From Bacteroidales bacterium (GTDB taxonomy: Bacteria > Bacteroidota > Bacteroidia > Bacteroidales > B18-G4): a stretch of 6,735 nt of DNA. The stretch covers positions 1-6,735 of the forward strand of contig JAUXCL010000135.1 in assembly GCA_030618905.1 (NCBI GenBank), written 5' to 3'. Each line of letters begins with the position of its first letter. Position 1 is the first letter of the stretch. A program made the position numbers and the translations under genes. The notes beneath the pieces are model-generated. The model saw only the letters and a program-made list of their open reading frames with translations. It was not told the DNA's origin and did no database searches. Below are positions 3,785 to 6,735 of the stretch, in pieces.

Positions 3785-6556
3785 ATGATGAAAAAATATC
3801 CAGCATTTATTGTCGTATGCGTTATAACCGTTTTATTCCTGACATCCATGGCCATCGTCCATCATAAAAATCTTCAGGACCTGCCCGCTGGCGATGCACA
3901 AAATTTTAACATGGATATTCCACAGGCTGACCTGCAAAAATATTATCAAGGCAAGATCACCATTAAGCTTAAAGAGGGGATTGGAGATTTTTCACTTAAG
4001 GAAGGAGATATAATCCTTGGAGTTCCATCCCTTGATGAAAAATTATCCCGTTTTGAAGTAAACCAATTTAAAAAAAGATTTACTTATAACCCGGAAAAAC
4101 TCAAACCAGGAATGCCCGACCTGTCAAGGATCTATCAAATAAACTTTCCCAAAGAATATAGTGTTGGTTCAGTTGTCAGGGCGTTTTCAAATGATTCGAA
4201 TGTTGAGTATGCTGAGCCTATACCCATCAACTATAAATGCGAAATTCCTGATGATGAACTATACGACCAGATGTATCATCTGCCACTGATCGAGGCTCCC
4301 CTGGCATGGGATATTCATCATGGGGAAAACGGGCCTGAAATTATAATAGGGATCGTTGATGATGCGGTCGACTGGCGGCATGTGGCCCTGGTAGATAATG
4401 TCTGGGAAAACCTTGGTGAAGATTTTGATGGCGATGGACATGTCATAGAATATGATGGAGCTGACTGGATCTTCGACCCTGATGATGAAAATGGCGTTGA
4501 TGATGATGGCAATGGCAGGATAGATGACTTCGTGGGATGGGATTTTATTAATGAAAACGGGGAACAGGACAATGATCCATCACCCGATATCTCAGCACAG
4601 GACCATGGCACGCATTGCATTGGCATTGCCAATGGCAGGACAAATAACATGTTGCTGATTGCATCTATTGCCTGGAACGTAAAATTTGTTACAGCCAAAG
4701 TAGATCAGGATGGAGGTCAATATTTAGATTATGATCCTTACGAGGCCATCATCTATGTGGCAGAACTTGGCGCAGATGTGATTACTAATAGCTGGGCTGG
4801 AAGTTTATATTCCGAAGCAAATAGAGAATCAATTGAATATGCTCAAAATCTTGGCAGTTTAGTTGTGGCAGCTGCCGCTAATGAAAATGATGAAGTTCTG
4901 ATGTACCCTGCCAGTTATCCCGGAGCTGTTTCAGTTGCTGCAACCAGCCACCTTGACCTTAAGGCCAGTTTCTCCTCTTATGGGATTGGTGTTGATATAT
5001 GCGCTCCGGGAGTTAATATCCTTAGCCTGAAACCGGATAATTCCACACAATATATGTCAGGCACTTCCATGGCCACTCCGCTTGCCGCAGGATTATTTGC
5101 CCTGGCAAAGTCATATTATACCGGGTGGACTAATGAATCAATAATTGAACAGGTATGTGCAACTGCTGATGATATCGATTACCTGCAACCATACCTTTCA
5201 AACAAGCTTGGCTACGGTCGTATTAATGCACACCAGGCCCTGACAATAACCAACCCTTCAACTCAGCAGGAATTGAAGCTCAGGTTACATAATTCGTCAC
5301 TGGCTGATAATAATGGCAATGGTGTTTTTGAACCAGGTGAAATGGTTTATATGGGTATTAAGATGATGAACTGGGCCGTGGGAGTAGACACTGTTCCGGT
5401 AACATTTACACTTTCATCGAATAGCCCTTATGTGACCCTTATTGATACAACCACTACAGTAGATGCTCCAAGTGATAACTTTTTTGATGCAGACAGCGCT
5501 TTTATTTTCCAGATCAGCAATGATCTTGATTCAACAAAATTGGTCGCTTTTACTGTTTCAGCAGAATCAAGTCTGCCACTTCCCCTGGAAGATGAATGGA
5601 CTTTTGAGAAGCTGATAAACCAATCCGGGGTGTTTGTATATCAGGGCATTGGATCCGGTAATGCTTATAGTGGTGAATATATCAGGGACTTTTTAATAAG
5701 TAATAGCCTTCCGGTTTATTATACCCAAACTTTTCCAGGCTCATTAAATGGGTTTGATGCTGTTTTTCTGTCTTTTGGAAATTATGGACAATCATTAACA
5801 AATGGAACCGGGATCCCCTATGAAGTAACTTTAATTATTGCTGATTATCTATATAATGGTGGTTATCTATATGAGGATTGCGGATCATTTTTTGGTTATA
5901 TGGCCTACTTTGATTATTCAAACCTTGAGGAAATGGGTGAATTATTCTCCGTGGATACATTAATTACACCAATGGTACAAAATGAAATAGATACGCTCAG
6001 CGGACTTCCAGGGTCGTTGGCCGAAGGATTAGTGTTCACAGAATCATCCCAAACGCCCAGTTATTATATTGATATTATGGAGCCTGACAGTAATGGAGTG
6101 GCCATGTTTGTAGAAAATGATCATGGAATTGTGGCCGTGCAGGGCGAAGGAGAGTATGGACAGAAAACGGTTTGTTTCTCTTATTCCATTGAGCACCTTG
6201 AGGACACATTGGGCCAGAGAGATCTGTTATTGGCAAGAATTGCTGAGTTTTTTGGACTGCTTACGGTAAACATTGAAGAACCTTTAATTAAGGATGAAAA
6301 ATTATCAATGATTCATTATCCGAATCCTGTAAGTGAAATGATTAATATTAAGTATGAGGTATCTGATCCTGGGTTGGTAAGGCTTGCGATTTATGATATT
6401 CATGGCAAAGAAGTTAACAGGCTTGTAGATGAAGCTAAACCCGCAGGTGAATACTTACACCATACGGATGTATCAGATTTGCCTGCAGGATTATACATTG
6501 CCATGCTGAGAGTGGGGGGGGAAATTGTCACACAAAAAATATTAGTGGTTCATTAA
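3785..6556 (+). CDS. Secreted subtilisin-like serine protease (S8) with T9SS type A sorting domain
   Basis: A 923-residue exported endopeptidase. I start it at ATG 3785 (ATG 3788 is equally possible): it gives a signal peptide at once, 'MMKKYPAF' plus a hydrophobic core to about residue 22. The frame also runs back to TTG 3728, but those residues are unlike a signal peptide. Residues about 45-150 are a propeptide that should fold and inhibit the enzyme until cleavage. The S8 domain spans about 165-490: D192 in 'GIVDDAVDW' (a kexin-like D-D form), H274 in 'DHGTHCIG', oxyanion N366 in 'AAAANEN' and S428 in 'SGTSMATP', so the triad is complete. Between D192 and H274 is an acidic insert ('DFDGDG', 'DDDGNGRIDD') that probably binds Ca2+. 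Residues about 495-600 look beta-rich, with 'NNGNGVFEPGE'. Residues about 614-825 look like a class I glutamine-amidotransferase-type fold. The tail from about 843 ('YPNP') to 'KILVVH' is a T9SS sorting domain, so the protein is exported by Sec, then T9SS, to the surface or medium. It has its own promoter and no evident link to the lipid genes. Confidence 0.93.
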   Translation: MMKKYPAFIVVCVITVLFLTSMAIVHHKNLQDLPAGDAQNFNMDIPQADLQKYYQGKITIKLKEGIGDFSLKEGDIILGVPSLDEKLSRFEVNQFKKRFTYNPEKLKPGMPDLSRIYQINFPKEYSVGSVVRAFSNDSNVEYAEPIPINYKCEIPDDELYDQMYHLPLIEAPLAWDIHHGENGPEIIIGIVDDAVDWRHVALVDNVWENLGEDFDGDGHVIEYDGADWIFDPDDENGVDDDGNGRIDDFVGWDFINENGEQDNDPSPDISAQDHGTHCIGIANGRTNNMLLIASIAWNVKFVTAKVDQDGGQYLDYDPYEAIIYVAELGADVITNSWAGSLYSEANRESIEYAQNLGSLVVAAAANENDEVLMYPASYPGAVSVAATSHLDLKASFSSYGIGVDICAPGVNILSLKPDNSTQYMSGTSMATPLAAGLFALAKSYYTGWTNESIIEQVCATADDIDYLQPYLSNKLGYGRINAHQALTITNPSTQQELKLRLHNSSLADNNGNGVFEPGEMVYMGIKMMNWAVGVDTVPVTFTLSSNSPYVTLIDTTTTVDAPSDNFFDADSAFIFQISNDLDSTKLVAFTVSAESSLPLPLEDEWTFEKLINQSGVFVYQGIGSGNAYSGEYIRDFLISNSLPVYYTQTFPGSLNGFDAVFLSFGNYGQSLTNGTGIPYEVTLIIADYLYNGGYLYEDCGSFFGYMAYFDYSNLEEMGELFSVDTLITPMVQNEIDTLSGLPGSLAEGLVFTESSQTPSYYIDIMEPDSNGVAMFVENDHGIVAVQGEGEYGQKTVCFSYSIEHLEDTLGQRDLLLARIAEFFGLLTVNIEEPLIKDEKLSMIHYPNPVSEMINIKYEVSDPGLVRLAIYDIHGKEVNRLVDEAKPAGEYLHHTDVSDLPAGLYIAMLRVGGEIVTQKILVVH
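6514..6521 (+). repeat. Run of eight G inside the sorting-domain coding region
   Basis: The run lies in the codons for 'RVGGE' about 12 codons before the stop. Gain or loss of one G would replace the last 'EIVTQKILVVH' residues and so damage the T9SS tail. It could be a slippage site or a sequencing error. Confidence 0.9.
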
Positions 6557-6568
6557 GCGTGAAGGGAA
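6555..6568. repeat. Right copy of a 14-base inverted repeat flanking the subtilase gene
   Basis: AAGCGTGAAGGGAA is the exact reverse complement of TTCCCTTCACGCTT at 3422-3435. It overlaps the last two bases of the subtilase TAA stop. The core is one inverted unit of the TTCACGC heptamer family. Confidence 0.9.
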
Positions 6569-6735
6569 ATCCGGGCTATTATCTACTGAAGGTAGCCACA
6601 CATAAGGTTAAAGTTATAAAAATCTTCCTATTCCCGGTAGCGATGACCCAGCTATTCCCCGCACCGTATCCTGAGTTGTAGAAAACCCCTGAAATATTTG
6701 GAGCTGGGACCTATCTGTACTATCTTTCCTCTATA
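6557..6735. other. 3' flank without a supported gene
   Basis: I see no start codon with a ribosome site, no strong hairpin terminator and no RNA gene in these 179 bases. One + frame (6559-6681) reads 'NPGYYLLKV...VIKIF', like the end of a sorting domain, and after a TAG the same frame reads 'IFGAGTYLYYL' up to the edge. A 43-codon - strand frame (6579-6710) is also open but has no start. The stretch may be a decayed gene end or plain intergenic DNA. Confidence 0.5.

Noticed and set aside
3558..3855. Two - strand open frames of 67 and 88 codons
   Set aside because: Their sequence ('LVTRHSSLVT', 'RHPSLVTRH') comes from the heptamer repeats, and they run into the subtilase start region; no homology is recognisable.
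4259..4698. - strand open frames inside the subtilase gene (60 and 126 codons)
   Set aside because: They are shadows of the strongly biased Asp- and Gly-rich catalytic-domain coding strand and lie wholly inside a clear gene.
6579..6710. - strand frame of 43 codons at the right end
   Set aside because: It has no start codon and is bounded by stops on both sides; its protein-like look is matched by the competing + frame, so neither is called.

Overview
The window looks like a piece of a Bacteroidota chromosome, probably from a free-living or anaerobic Bacteroidales-like lineage. The main evidence is the large secreted subtilase (3785-6556), which ends in a typical type IX secretion (T9SS) type A sorting domain, a system largely restricted to this phylum. 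Supporting signs are A-rich leaders with weak Shine-Dalgarno sequences, a promoter-like TTG-N20-TAnnTTT element, and intergenic arrays of 7-base repeats. All convincing genes are on the + strand.

Region 1 (1-2683) is a tight lipid-type operon. It holds the C-terminal end of an Old Yellow Enzyme-family flavin oxidoreductase with a five-cysteine tail, a stand-alone acyl carrier protein (ACP), an alpha-oxoamine synthase (the PLP-dependent AONS/KBL/SPT family), and a lipid kinase of the diacylglycerol/sphingosine kinase fold. The genes overlap or nearly touch: OYE/ACP by 41 bases, an 11-base gap from ACP to synthase, and an ATGA overlap from synthase to kinase. Read together, they suggest that an acyl chain carried on the ACP is condensed with an amino acid to an amino-ketone, with reduction and phosphorylation steps in the same unit. 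That is a sphingoid- or capnine-like lipid route. The pathway is inference; the families are read from motifs.

Region 2 (2684-3412) holds a 7-helix membrane protein that I do not recognise by name. It has paired histidines (H63; H191 and H196) near helix ends. It may continue the lipid operon; a distant resemblance to the ceramidase-like CREST hydrolases is a hypothesis only.

Region 3 (3413-3784) is a 372-base intergenic region with three different arrays of 7-base repeats, a hairpin whose U-tract would work only on the - strand, and a plausible promoter for the next gene.

Region 4 (3785-6556) is the secreted subtilase: signal peptide, propeptide, S8 catalytic domain, beta-type domain, glutamine-amidotransferase-like domain and T9SS tail. 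A run of eight G lies in the tail. A 14-base inverted repeat, part of the same heptamer family as in region 3, sits at its stop codon and upstream of the gene. The last 179 bases contain no gene I can support, but one + frame resembles the end of another sorting domain.
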